From Fructobacillus evanidus (lineage in GTDB: Bacteria; Bacillota; Bacilli; Lactobacillales; Lactobacillaceae), in contig NZ_CAUZLM010000002.1 in assembly GCF_963580165.1 (NCBI RefSeq), forward strand, positions 1 through 64,000: 64,000 nt of DNA. The letters run 5' to 3'. Below the pieces are notes generated by a model, which was given only the letters and a program-made list of their open reading frames with translations, was not told where the DNA came from and did no database searches. The translations under genes and the position numbers were made by a program. Below, one piece after another: positions 35,110 to 42,377 of this stretch (position 1 is the first letter of the stretch; every line of letters begins with the position of its first letter).

Positions 35110-35329
35110 TGTTGGTTAATTCCAAATCCGTCAAATTGCCATCGTCATCCATGACCTTAGCCAAAGTCTTTTCAGCATCCTGCAAGGTCTTCTGCAAATC
35201 TTTAGCCAATGCGACTCCTGTCTGAAAGTCCGTTAAGGCTGTTTCCAAGGGACGGTCGCCCTTTTCCAAAGCCGATACGATGACTTCGAGTTGTTTTAAC
35301 TTGTCTTCAAATGATACTTTTTCAGCCAT
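35102..35329 (-). CDS. xseB: Exodeoxyribonuclease VII small subunit
   Basis: The 75-residue helical hairpin protein binds several copies per XseA. VSFEDKLKQLEVIVSALEKGD-PLE is the family signature. CAGGAGAAT just before the ATG at 35329 supports this start over one 14 codons upstream. It begins right after the xseA stop and overlaps ispA. Confidence 0.95.
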   Translation of the reverse strand: MAEKVSFEDKLKQLEVIVSALEKGDRPLETALTDFQTGVALAKDLQKTLQDAEKTLAKVMDDDGNLTDLELTNND

Positions 35330-35330
35330 T

Positions 35331-36599
35331 TTATTCTCCTGTAATTTGAGCGGGTACTTCGCCGTCCGCAAAGGTTAAGTGGACCCGGTCTCCAACTTGT
35401 AAATCAGCTTTTTCCTTGATGACCTGATTTTTTGGGCCCTTCACAATCGTGTAGCCAGCCGATAAAATTTTCAGTGGCGACACTAAGTCGAGCTTCGTGC
35501 TGGCCAAAGCAAGGGCTTCTTGGTAAGGTCGTAGCAACTGCTGTTGTTCCTTGACTAGGCTATTTTTTGCCTGTTGGAAGCGATATTGTTTTTGTTCGAG
35601 CTGACGACTAAAACCGCGGCCAAGCCGACTCGTCAACTGGTCAACTTCCTGCTGATAGGCGGCATATAGTCGGTCCGGTTGTTGCATGATTGGGCGATTG
35701 ACAATTTGATCTAAGACCTGCTGACGTTGGGCAATGGTTTGTCGACCAGCAACCACCAAGCGTGTTTTTAATTCAAACAAGCGGTCAAGGATATTTTGCC
35801 GAGTAACCGGTGTCGCGAGTTCAGCGGCGGCCGTTGGTGTCGCTGCTCGGCGATCGGCCACCAAGTCGACCAAAGTATTATCGGTTTCATGACCAACCGA
35901 AGCAATCACCGGCGTCTTTAAAGCTGCCACCTTACGGACCAGGGCCTCATCGTTAAAGGCCCAGAGGTCCTCAATCGATCCACCACCTCGACCAATAATA
36001 ACCGTGTCAAAACCAAGGTTGTCGATTCGATTCAGCTGTTTCAGTAACGACGGCACTGCCCCTTCACCCTGGACAACGGCCGGTAACAAGATTACCTGAG
36101 CATCCGGCAAGCGTCGTTCAACCGTCTTGGCAACGTCTTCCACCACGGCCCCTGTTGGTGAGGTAATCACGGCAATCTTTTTGGGTAGTAATGGCAAAAC
36201 CTTCTTTTCTTGTGCAAAGAGCCCTTCTTGACTCAGCTTTTCCTTTAACTGATTTAAGGCTAAGAAGAGGTCCCCAATCCCATCGGGTGTCATTTGGTCT
36301 AAAATAATCGAGTAAGAACCAGACGGTTCATAAACCTGCACGCGACCAATAGCGAGGACCTTCATCCCCTCCTTGGGTTCAAACTTCAATCTTGATGCAT
36401 AGGAAAACATCGTTGCGCGAATGACTGATTTACCATCTGGATCCTTCAACGAAAAATACAGGTGGCGCCCCTTTCGATTGCCTAAGTTCGAAATTTCGCC
36501 TGTTAAATAGACCTTTGCCAAGTATGGATCACGGTCAAATTTTGCTTTCAAATAGCCGGTTAACGCACCGACTGTCAGGTACTGTGACGAATCTGCCAT
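35331..36599 (-). CDS. xseA: Exodeoxyribonuclease VII large subunit
   Basis: The 422-residue catalytic subunit degrades single-stranded DNA from both ends into short oligonucleotides. It has an N-terminal OB fold (VYLTGEISNLGNRKGRHLYFSLKD), a central catalytic domain with IAVITSPTGAVVEDV and VIIGRGGGSIEDLWAFNDE, and a C-terminal coiled coil. First gene of the run that continues through recN. Upstream, a free-standing RNA gene on the same strand ends with its own terminator 56 nt before this start. Confidence 0.95.
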   Translation of the reverse strand: MADSSQYLTVGALTGYLKAKFDRDPYLAKVYLTGEISNLGNRKGRHLYFSLKDPDGKSVIRATMFSYASRLKFEPKEGMKVLAIGRVQVYEPSGSYSIILDQMTPDGIGDLFLALNQLKEKLSQEGLFAQEKKVLPLLPKKIAVITSPTGAVVEDVAKTVERRLPDAQVILLPAVVQGEGAVPSLLKQLNRIDNLGFDTVIIGRGGGSIEDLWAFNDEALVRKVAALKTPVIASVGHETDNTLVDLVADRRAATPTAAAELATPVTRQNILDRLFELKTRLVVAGRQTIAQRQQVLDQIVNRPIMQQPDRLYAAYQQEVDQLTSRLGRGFSRQLEQKQYRFQQAKNSLVKEQQQLLRPYQEALALASTKLDLVSPLKILSAGYTIVKGPKNQVIKEKADLQVGDRVHLTFADGEVPAQITGE

Positions 36600-36654
36600 T
36601 AAGGCCTCCTAGAACGCGTTCTTAGTACATATTATACCAGAGAAATCAGCCAAT

Positions 36655-36682
36655 AAAAAAAACAGCTAACCGAAGTTAGCTG
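36655..36682 (-). terminator. Terminator of the structured RNA
   Basis: CAGCTAAC-TTCG-GTTAGCTG, an 8-bp stem with a stable UUCG tetraloop, then eight T on the minus strand. Confidence 0.95.
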
Positions 36683-36887
36683 CTTAGTTTGGCATGCCAG
36701 ATACGCTCTGACGGGCGACTTGAACAAAGTCCAAGTAAGTCTACGTCACCACAGTCAAAGACTGTTAGTCATGGTGAGGTAATGGAATTCCACAATACCA
36801 TTACCACCTACGCCAAATCCGTGGCTGGTAATTTAATACAGTAGGCCGCGTGTGCGTTCTAAAAACGCATTCGACTCATCGCATACC
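36655..36887 (-). ncRNA. Candidate structured non-coding RNA, about 230 nt, family unknown
   Basis: Between a near-consensus promoter and a strong terminator lies a sequence with no sizeable reading frame and many paired segments. GGTATGC (36881-36887) pairs with GCATGCC (36691-36697) and closes the molecule. Inside are hairpins at 36853-36869 (TGCGTT/AACGCA), 36807-36845 (CCTAC/GTAGG enclosing GCCA/TGGC), 36778-36805 (GGTAATGG/CCATTACC), 36751-36765 (ACAGTC/GACTGT) and 36718-36736 (ACTTGGAC/GTTCAAGT). I could not match it to RNase P, tmRNA, SRP RNA or a 6S-type rod. It is not a leader of xseA, since the terminator precedes that gene. Confidence 0.7.
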
Positions 36888-36890
36888 TTT

Positions 36891-36919
36891 ATTATGCCAG
36901 ACTTCTCAACAAAAAGCAA
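36891..36919 (-). promoter_or_regulatory. Promoter of the structured RNA
   Basis: -35 TTGCTT (36914-36919), 17-nt spacer, -10 CATAAT (36891-36896) with a TG before it. Transcription should begin at about 36882-36887. Confidence 0.8.
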
Positions 36920-36940
36920 GCATCCCCAACTAAAACTGCC

Positions 36941-36969
36941 TTTACACCCAAACTGCCAGACCGTATAAT
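36941..36969 (+). promoter_or_regulatory. Promoter giving a leaderless transcript
   Basis: -35 TTTACA (36941-36946), 17-nt spacer, -10 TATAAT (36964-36969). Only six bases separate the -10 from the ATG at 36976, so the first transcribed base should be at or next to the start codon. Confidence 0.8.
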
Positions 36970-36975
36970 AGGCAC

Positions 36976-37227
36976 ATGATTATCATTGAACAGATTAAAA
37001 CAAAAGAACTGGTCCAAATGGGCCCAGCAAAAGACCATGATTGGGAGGACCTAGCCGTTCCCGACATGGGACAAAGCCCAAAGGACCTAGTTAAAGCCGT
37101 CATTGAGGCTTACGACCTCGGTGAACTAATCGCTCAAGCTCATACCGCTAACCCACAGGTCTTAAAGGCCACTGTGGAAAAGGACCATGTTTCCTACCAC
37201 TTGTCAGCTAAAATCAGATTTGACTAA
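36976..37227 (+). CDS. Small hypothetical protein, probably from a leaderless mRNA
   Basis: This 83-residue soluble acidic protein begins MIIIEQIKTKELVQMG; I recognise no family. Residues 36-60 form a likely amphipathic helix (DLVKAVIEAYDLGELIAQA), and the end (VSYHLSAKIRFD) looks like a beta strand. There is no ribosome site: an excellent promoter lies immediately before the ATG, so the mRNA should start at the AUG itself. An internal ATG at codon 15 also lacks a ribosome site. It is divergent from a structured RNA gene and is closed by a strong hairpin terminator, which argues that it is a real transcription unit. Confidence 0.7.
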   Translation: MIIIEQIKTKELVQMGPAKDHDWEDLAVPDMGQSPKDLVKAVIEAYDLGELIAQAHTANPQVLKATVEKDHVSYHLSAKIRFD

Positions 37228-37285
37228 AAAACAGCTCGTAACATCTGTACTTCTCTAGAAGGCAGGTGCTGCGAGCTGTTTTTGT
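37226..37285 (+). terminator. Bidirectional terminator between convergent small genes
   Basis: AAAAACAGCTCG and CGAGCTGTTTTT form a long stem with further inner pairing (CATCTG/CAGGTG); it serves both the leaderless gene and the minus-strand gene beyond it. Confidence 0.9.
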
Positions 37286-37828
37286 TTATTTTTTATTAGC
37301 AGTTTTTGTGTCAGCTTCGTCTGTTGCAGCTTTCTCTTCATCAGCTTTTTGGTCAGCCTCCGCAGCTTCCTGTTCGGCTTGTTGCTGATTTTCCAAGATA
37401 ACCTGCAGCTGGTCGTCGAACCAGGCAGCCGCCTTGGCAAAGACGCCATCACTGTCATCTAATAGGGCCGCTAACGAAGACAATTTAGCAATCTTTAACC
37501 GTGACTTGGAGACATTGGGGTTATCAACGATTGTGTAAACCTGTAAATCGTAGTTCTGATCGGCATACACCAACTTTTTCTCCTGATTGGCATAGCGCAG
37601 CGGTAAGTTAATCACGTTAACTTCCAAAGAAAAGGTTGTGCCCCCCTCCTCGATACCACCGTCGATATCCGCCTTGGCCAGTGCCAGGTTTTCCTTTTGG
37701 GCTAAAGGCAAAAAGGCTGAAAAAAGGGCATCCAAATCAATGCTCTGGCCATCCTTGACTGCTAAGGTTTCTTGAGCATAATTTTGCTCTTCAATTTGAT
37801 CGATAATGGCTTGGCCATTGATTGACAT
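37286..37828 (-). CDS. Hypothetical cytosolic protein with acidic C-terminal tail
   Basis: The 180-residue protein has no signal peptide or membrane helix. The first 130 residues look like a mixed alpha/beta domain (FSLEVNVINLPLRYANQEKKLVY, YDLQVYTIVDNPNVSKSRLK). The last 45 are a Glu/Ala/Lys/Gln-rich tail, likely disordered or coiled. I do not recognise the family. AAGGGGAG before the ATG is a good ribosome site, and the gene is flanked by terminators on both sides, so it is probably monocistronic. Confidence 0.75.
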   Translation of the reverse strand: MSINGQAIIDQIEEQNYAQETLAVKDGQSIDLDALFSAFLPLAQKENLALAKADIDGGIEEGGTTFSLEVNVINLPLRYANQEKKLVYADQNYDLQVYTIVDNPNVSKSRLKIAKLSSLAALLDDSDGVFAKAAAWFDDQLQVILENQQQAEQEAAEADQKADEEKAATDEADTKTANKK

Positions 37829-37853
37829 AGTCTGTCACTCCCCTTGTTTCTAA

Positions 37854-37882
37854 TAAAAAAAGTATAGCATAATCCGCTATAC
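37854..37882 (-). terminator. Terminator of the disulfide reductase gene
   Basis: GTATAGC-7 nt-GCTATAC followed by seven T on the minus strand. Confidence 0.9.
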
Positions 37883-37904
37883 TCATTAAACACTTTTATC
37901 AAAA

Positions 37905-39248
37905 TCAGACCAATCGCAAACGCCGTTGCAAAGTGTACTCGATTGATGGGAAAACATAAACTAAGTCGTTCAACTGTTCCTTGGTCATCTTCATTTGGAT
38001 GTAAGGCACAATCGTATTAATGGTATTGTCAGCATTATTCGACTTTTCCGCTGCACCAACCAAGGCCTTGCTATTCTTATCAAAAATCAGTGAAAGCTTA
38101 GCTCCCTGCTCATTTTCAACCTGACGATACCAATCGCCATCATAAGAGGCTTCCGTAACCTCATAGCGATCAGGTTCTGCCAAGGCCTGATCAAGGTGCA
38201 CCCCAACCTGGGCAATCCGAGGTGAAGTAAAGACCACTTCCGAAATGGCTGGATAGACGATTGGCCCATCATTGTCACCCTTGAAACGAGCAGTCAAATA
38301 CCGCGATTCAAAGGCTGCGGTTGGTGTTAACTTTGGCACCTGCTTGTCGATGGCATCACCGGCTGCATAAATATTTTCAACGGATGTCTGCAAATATTCA
38401 TTAACCACAATCCCGCGCTGGTTAGCTTCGACCCCGATGGCCTCCAGGTTCAACTGGTCATGGTTTGGCACGCGACCGGTCGCATCCAAGACATAATCGG
38501 TTGTCAATTGGAATTCATGGTCGCCGGTCAAGGCAATCTGGCCAGCTGCAGTCTTTTCAGCGCTCTTGATATTCATATCAGGAATAAAACGAACACCACG
38601 GCCCTTCAAATCAGCCTGAACTTCTGCCACATACTTGGCTGGGAACTGACGTAATAAGCGGTTTGACCGAGTAATCACATCAACCTGGGCCCCCACAGCG
38701 TTGGCAATCGTCGCAAATTCAATGGCCACAAAGCCACCACCCAAAATGGTCACATGCTTAGGCATGTGTGGCAAGGAAAGAAAGTCAGTCGAATTCTCAA
38801 AGAGTTCATGGCCTGGAACGTCCAAGACGTGGGGACGCAAACCAGTGGCAATGACAATTTTATCAGCGGTATAGGTTTTGCCATCAACAGCCACCGTATG
38901 GGTATCGACAAACTCGGCATGGCCGGTGATTGTCGTGATACCAACATTATCCAAACGTTCCTTACCGTGGGCATCTTGAGGAACAATTAATTCGTGCTTG
39001 TGAGCCATCAAGTCTTCCCAGTTAACAGTTGGGACACCATCAATGCCCCGTCCCTGGAGGTCTTTGACTCGGTTGATCAATTCCAAAGGCTTATCCAAGA
39101 TAATCTTGGCATTGCAACCCTTATTTGAGCAAACACCACCGTATTGGCTTTCTTCAATCACAGCCACCTTAGCGCCAGACTTGGCCAATGGGACCGCCCC
39201 ATTCCAACTTGCCTGCCCGCTACCAATGTATAGTACTGAAAAATCCAT
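37905..39248 (-). CDS. FAD-dependent pyridine nucleotide-disulfide oxidoreductase (glutathione/mercuric reductase-like)
   Basis: The 447-residue flavoprotein has a modified N-terminal FAD loop (LYIGSGQASWNGAVPLAKSG, in place of GxGxxG), the redox-active pair in GGVCSNKGC (about residues 40-48), a second dinucleotide fold GGGFVAIEFATIANAVGA, and the FAD-binding YAAGDA near residue 290. The C-terminal dimerisation domain ends EYTLQRRLRL and lacks the HP(T)xxE motif needed by classic glutathione reductases, so the substrate is uncertain. AAAGGA supports the ATG at 39248. It follows the DUF1541 gene by 27 nt, so the two are probably co-expressed, perhaps against metal or redox stress. Confidence 0.85.
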   Translation of the reverse strand: MDFSVLYIGSGQASWNGAVPLAKSGAKVAVIEESQYGGVCSNKGCNAKIILDKPLELINRVKDLQGRGIDGVPTVNWEDLMAHKHELIVPQDAHGKERLDNVGITTITGHAEFVDTHTVAVDGKTYTADKIVIATGLRPHVLDVPGHELFENSTDFLSLPHMPKHVTILGGGFVAIEFATIANAVGAQVDVITRSNRLLRQFPAKYVAEVQADLKGRGVRFIPDMNIKSAEKTAAGQIALTGDHEFQLTTDYVLDATGRVPNHDQLNLEAIGVEANQRGIVVNEYLQTSVENIYAAGDAIDKQVPKLTPTAAFESRYLTARFKGDNDGPIVYPAISEVVFTSPRIAQVGVHLDQALAEPDRYEVTEASYDGDWYRQVENEQGAKLSLIFDKNSKALVGAAEKSNNADNTINTIVPYIQMKMTKEQLNDLVYVFPSIEYTLQRRLRLV

Positions 39249-39275
39249 CGCGTTCCATCCTTTCATTTCTCTCCC

Positions 39276-39881
39276 TTATCGAGACTTGATTTCACTTTCA
39301 ACCAAGTACTTGTGATTCATGACCATCTTACCACCATTAGTTGGCTGATAGTTAACCGCGTAAGCGGGACCATTAACAACCTTCGTGATGGTTGCTTTTG
39401 CCCCCTTCATTCCAGCCATATGAGTACTTGTCAACGTGACCCTATCACCTTCTTGGTGATCCATCATGTCAGAAAAGTCTTCCTTGGTTAACCACTTGTG
39501 ACCGCTGACCTTTTTGCCACCATTAGTTGGCTGGTAATCAACCTCATATAGCTTGACGTCGTAAGCGGCCGCAACCGTTCCCTTGGCGCCCTTCATTCCG
39601 GTCATATGATCAGCCTCTAACGTAATCTTAGAGCCAACCGGGTACTTTGGTTGATTAGCATTTGGCAAATCAGTTGGTAAGCTTTCATCCATGTTCATGC
39701 CAGACATCGAAGACGACATGGCCATCGATGACGAGGACGAAGACATCTGCATCTGGCTACTGGACATGGTCATCTTCTTGGAATGGTGGTCATCCTGATT
39801 TTTCATTCCTAAAATCAGCACCACGCCTAAGATGAGCACTAGCCCAAGAGCCAATAGCCAACCGATTGTTTTCTTCCGCAT
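39276..39881 (-). CDS. Membrane-anchored Met-rich protein with two DUF1541 (YdhK-like) repeats
   Basis: 201 residues: an N-terminal membrane helix (7-26), then a Met/Ser-rich segment with His (HHSKKMTMSSSQMQM onward) of the kind that can bind copper(I), then two DUF1541 repeats, each with a DHM/THM-x-GMKGAK core and a YQPTNGGK-H-W/Y end. DUF1541/YdhK proteins are usually surface-exposed, and in staphylococci some are linked to copper resistance. It leads a two-gene unit with a disulfide reductase and has a strong promoter. I see no CopY or CsoR operator. Confidence 0.85.
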   Translation of the reverse strand: MRKKTIGWLLALGLVLILGVVLILGMKNQDDHHSKKMTMSSSQMQMSSSSSSMAMSSSMSGMNMDESLPTDLPNANQPKYPVGSKITLEADHMTGMKGAKGTVAAAYDVKLYEVDYQPTNGGKKVSGHKWLTKEDFSDMMDHQEGDRVTLTSTHMAGMKGAKATITKVVNGPAYAVNYQPTNGGKMVMNHKYLVESEIKSR

Positions 39882-39936
39882 TTTCTTCTCCTTCTCTTAT
39901 TTTTTATATTGGTATAGTTTAAATAACCATGTTTTT

Positions 39937-39965
39937 ATTATAAACAAAGTCGATTAGATAGGCAA
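39937..39965 (-). promoter_or_regulatory. Promoter of the DUF1541-reductase unit
   Basis: -35 TTGCCT (39960-39965), 17-nt spacer, -10 TATAAT (39937-39942); close to consensus, leaving a leader of about 50 nt. Confidence 0.8.
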
Positions 39966-39987
39966 GCTATCTCTTTTTAGGCAAAAT

Positions 39988-40017
39988 AAAAAAGAATAGG
40001 TTTCCCTATCCTTTTTT
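39988..40017 (-). terminator. Terminator overlapping the glmU stop codon
   Basis: AAAAAGGATAGG-GAAA-CCTATTCTTTTTT; the glmU TAG lies inside the hairpin. Confidence 0.9.
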
Positions 40018-41382
40018 ATGGGGCATTCTGTCCCAAAAATCATCTTTATTTGTTTGTCGACTGCGGGCAATGCCCATTTGATGAAAGTCGACATCATCTG
40101 TAATCGTTGAACCCGCTGCCGTAATGCTCTCATCAGCTAGGGTCACTGGTGCAATAATCTTAGTATTGGAACCAATAAAGACCCTGTCGCCAACCGTCGT
40201 ATCGAACTTATTAACACCGTCATAGTTGACGAAAATCGTTCCGGCACCAACGTTCACATCCGCTCCTAATTTGGCGTTACCAACATAAGAAAGATGGCCA
40301 ACCTTGGAACCAAGGCCAACTGTCGCCTTCTTGACTTCCACAAAGTTTCCCAAATGCGCTTGGTCTTTGATTTCAGCCAATGGTCGCAGGTGGGCATAGG
40401 GACCAATTGTCGTTTGGTTCTCAACTAGTGCTTCTTCAAGGTGTGAGGAAGTAATAACGTTTCCATCTCCAATAGTTGAATCTTCAATCCGAGTCCCGGC
40501 CGTTAAAACATTATCGCGGCCAATCACCGTTTTGCCCTTCAAGGTAACGTTTCCCTCAACCACCGTATCTTTGCCAATTTCAACACCGGCATCAATATAG
40601 GTATTATCGGGGTCAATTAATTCAACACCATTTTGCATGTGCCCACGATTAATCCGCGCACGCATAATTTTATTGGCTGCAGCCAGGGCAACTCGATCGT
40701 TAACCCCCATTGACTCAGAAAAGTCCATCGTCTGGTAAGCACCAATCTGTTCGCCCATTTCCCGTAAAATGTCGAGCGTATCAGGCAAGTAGTATTCAGC
40801 CTGTACGTTATCGTTGCCAACTTTTGATAAAGCCTGGAATAAAAGCTGGTTATCGAAAATATAAACACCGGTATTGATTTCTTGAATACGACGCTCCGTA
40901 ACGGACGCATCCTTTTCTTCAACAACCTTCAAGACCATTTCGTCTTCACCACGGACAATGCGGCCATAACCCGTTGGGTTTTCGGCAAAAGCCGTTAACA
41001 CCGTCACGGCATTCTTTGTCCGGGCATGCTCATCCAAAAGCGCCTGAAGCGTTTCCGTTGTAAAGAGCGGCGTATCTCCTGATAAAATCAGCGTAGCGCC
41101 CTGGCTATCAGCCAATGCCTGCTTGGTTTGCAAGACGGCGTGGCCAGTTCCTAATTGTTGCTCTTGCACAACAAAGTCTGACTTACCGGCTAAATGGTCC
41201 TGGACCTGCTTAGCCCCAACACCCGTCACCGTTAAAATTTTACTTGGGTTCAATGGTGCCACGGCGGCAACCACCCAATCAACCATTGCCCGACCGGCAA
41301 CTTGGTGTAAGACCTTTGGCAGGTCTGATTTCATTCGCGAACCGTTTCCGGCCGCCAAAATGACAACGTTTGTGGCTTGCAT
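40006..41382 (-). CDS. glmU: Bifunctional N-acetylglucosamine-1-phosphate uridyltransferase / glucosamine-1-phosphate acetyltransferase
   Basis: The 458-residue enzyme makes UDP-GlcNAc for cell wall precursors. The N-terminal Rossmann-like uridyltransferase starts VVILAAGNGSRMKSDLPKVLH. The C-terminal left-handed beta-helix carries the acetyltransferase (repeated V-I-G-D-x hexapeptides from about 255), with the catalytic His in LRPLAEIKDQAHLGNFVEVKK. It follows purR by 6 nt; AAGGAATAAG supports the ATG. purR-glmU is a standard neighbourhood in lactobacilli. Confidence 0.95.
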   Translation of the reverse strand: MQATNVVILAAGNGSRMKSDLPKVLHQVAGRAMVDWVVAAVAPLNPSKILTVTGVGAKQVQDHLAGKSDFVVQEQQLGTGHAVLQTKQALADSQGATLILSGDTPLFTTETLQALLDEHARTKNAVTVLTAFAENPTGYGRIVRGEDEMVLKVVEEKDASVTERRIQEINTGVYIFDNQLLFQALSKVGNDNVQAEYYLPDTLDILREMGEQIGAYQTMDFSESMGVNDRVALAAANKIMRARINRGHMQNGVELIDPDNTYIDAGVEIGKDTVVEGNVTLKGKTVIGRDNVLTAGTRIEDSTIGDGNVITSSHLEEALVENQTTIGPYAHLRPLAEIKDQAHLGNFVEVKKATVGLGSKVGHLSYVGNAKLGADVNVGAGTIFVNYDGVNKFDTTVGDRVFIGSNTKIIAPVTLADESITAAGSTITDDVDFHQMGIARSRQTNKDDFWDRMPHKKG

Positions 41383-41388
41383 CGCTTC

Positions 41389-42222
41389 TTATTCCTTACC
41401 TTGATAAATTTCTTCAAAATAGTTTCCTGGTTGCACGTTAATCGACTGGCCAGAATCCAAGTTTGTTTCAACGTGTAGCAAAGAAGTATAGTCCTCTAGC
41501 AGACGGACATTTGACCGACCTTCAGCAAAGACGGCTGTGCCAACAACAGTACCACCGAATTCGCGCACCAGCGTTTGCATCCCCTGAATGGTTCCGCCAG
41601 CCTTCATAAAGTCATCGACAATCAAGACGCGCGCACCGGCCTTCAAAGACCGCTTTGACAAGGCCATCTTTTCCACACGCTTGGATGATCCGGTCAAATA
41701 GTTAACTGAAATCATCGATCCTTCCGTCACCTTGGCATCATCACGAACAATAACAAAAGGCACATTTAGTTGGTCAGCGACTGCTTGGGCCAAAGGAATC
41801 CCCTTGGTTGCAGCGGTCATCACGGCATCAATTTCTTCCCCAACGTACTGGGTTGTAATCAATCGTCCGGTTTGGCGTAAGACATTTGGCTGTCCTAACA
41901 AATCAGATAAATAAACATAGCCACCCGGCAAAACGCGGGATTCATCGTTCACAATTTGGCAAATGCCATCCACAAAGTCTTTGGCCTCACCAGCCGCCAT
42001 CAATGGCGTGTAATAAACCCCACCGGCTGCGCCTGGATAGGTTTTAACTTCACCTGTACCACGGGCTTTATAGGTTCGACGAATGATTGACAAATCTTCG
42101 GAAATTGACGATTTGGCTGCTTCATAGCGATCAGCAAAAAAGTTCAGTGAAATCAGTTGGCGCGGGTGGTCCAATAGGTAGTGTGACATATCGACCAAAC
42201 GGTCAGCTCGACGTGTTTTCAT
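41389..42222 (-). CDS. purR: Purine operon regulator PurR (PRT-domain type)
   Basis: The 277-residue DNA-binding protein has an N-terminal winged helix (RRADRLVDMSHYLLDHPRQLISLNFFADRY) and a phosphoribosyltransferase-like effector domain with VLIVDDFMKAGGT, which binds PRPP. It matches Bacillus PurR closely along its length. The family start is the ATG at 42222, but that ATG has no ribosome site. GGAGGAAAGGG lies about 30 nt upstream, before a small hairpin, and a TTG at 42240 would be correctly spaced for it, giving six extra residues. A PurBox covers the -35 region, so autoregulation is expected. In Bacillus PurR represses; in lactococci it activates. Confidence 0.93.
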   Translation of the reverse strand: MKTRRADRLVDMSHYLLDHPRQLISLNFFADRYEAAKSSISEDLSIIRRTYKARGTGEVKTYPGAAGGVYYTPLMAAGEAKDFVDGICQIVNDESRVLPGGYVYLSDLLGQPNVLRQTGRLITTQYVGEEIDAVMTAATKGIPLAQAVADQLNVPFVIVRDDAKVTEGSMISVNYLTGSSKRVEKMALSKRSLKAGARVLIVDDFMKAGGTIQGMQTLVREFGGTVVGTAVFAEGRSNVRLLEDYTSLLHVETNLDSGQSINVQPGNYFEEIYQGKE

Positions 42223-42234
42223 AAGTATTTTTGT

Positions 42235-42261
42235 GGGCAAAAAAACTGCCCTTTCCTCCTC
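42235..42261 (-). promoter_or_regulatory. Ribosome site and hairpin in the purR leader
   Basis: GGAGGAAA is followed by GGGCA-loop-TGCCC and then 12 nt to the family ATG. Either a TTG start at 42238-42240 is used or the hairpin bridges the gap. Confidence 0.4.
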
Positions 42262-42285
42262 AGAGTAATAATTTCCATCCCGACT

Positions 42286-42320
42286 ATTATAGCATAAAAC
42301 CGGAGGTAAAAACGAACATT
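42286..42320 (-). promoter_or_regulatory. purR promoter with a PurBox over its -35 region
   Basis: Extended -10 TGC-TATAAT (42286-42291); the -35 is poor. The PurBox at 42308-42320 matches AWWWCCGAACWWT at 12 of 13 positions and is identical to box 2 of the purine permease operator. The same bases form the 3' arm of a terminator hairpin for the upstream transporter operon. Confidence 0.8.
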
Positions 42321-42335
42321 CGTTTTTACCTCCGG
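42300..42335 (-). terminator. Terminator of the metal ABC operon, overlapping the purR PurBox
   Basis: Two 17-nt arms (CCGGAGGTAAAAACGAA and its complement) make an almost loop-less, very stable hairpin, followed by TTTTATG. Confidence 0.85.
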
Positions 42336-42377
42336 TATTTTTTAATATTTGTTACAAAAAGGCTGACCTAATGCGCT

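Larger units (their letters stand above)
36600..36975. other. Intergenic region holding a structured RNA and two divergent promoters
   Basis: Contains no protein gene. From left to right: a possible xseA promoter region (TATAAT-like ATTATA at 36630-36635), a terminator, a multi-hairpin RNA on the minus strand, its promoter, and a plus-strand promoter that fires the adjacent small gene without a leader. The main parts are listed separately. Confidence 0.8.

Noticed and set aside
36655..36887. RNase P RNA, tmRNA, SRP RNA or 6S RNA
   Set aside because: No GAGGAAAGTCC or ACAGAA blocks, no tRNA-like end, no GGAAGCAGC-type loop, and several local hairpins instead of one long rod. A covariance search could still overturn this.
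36870..36887. Hammerhead-like GATGAG...GAA near the 5' end of the RNA
   Set aside because: The conserved CTGATGA is not intact and no matching cleavage site or stem III is seen.
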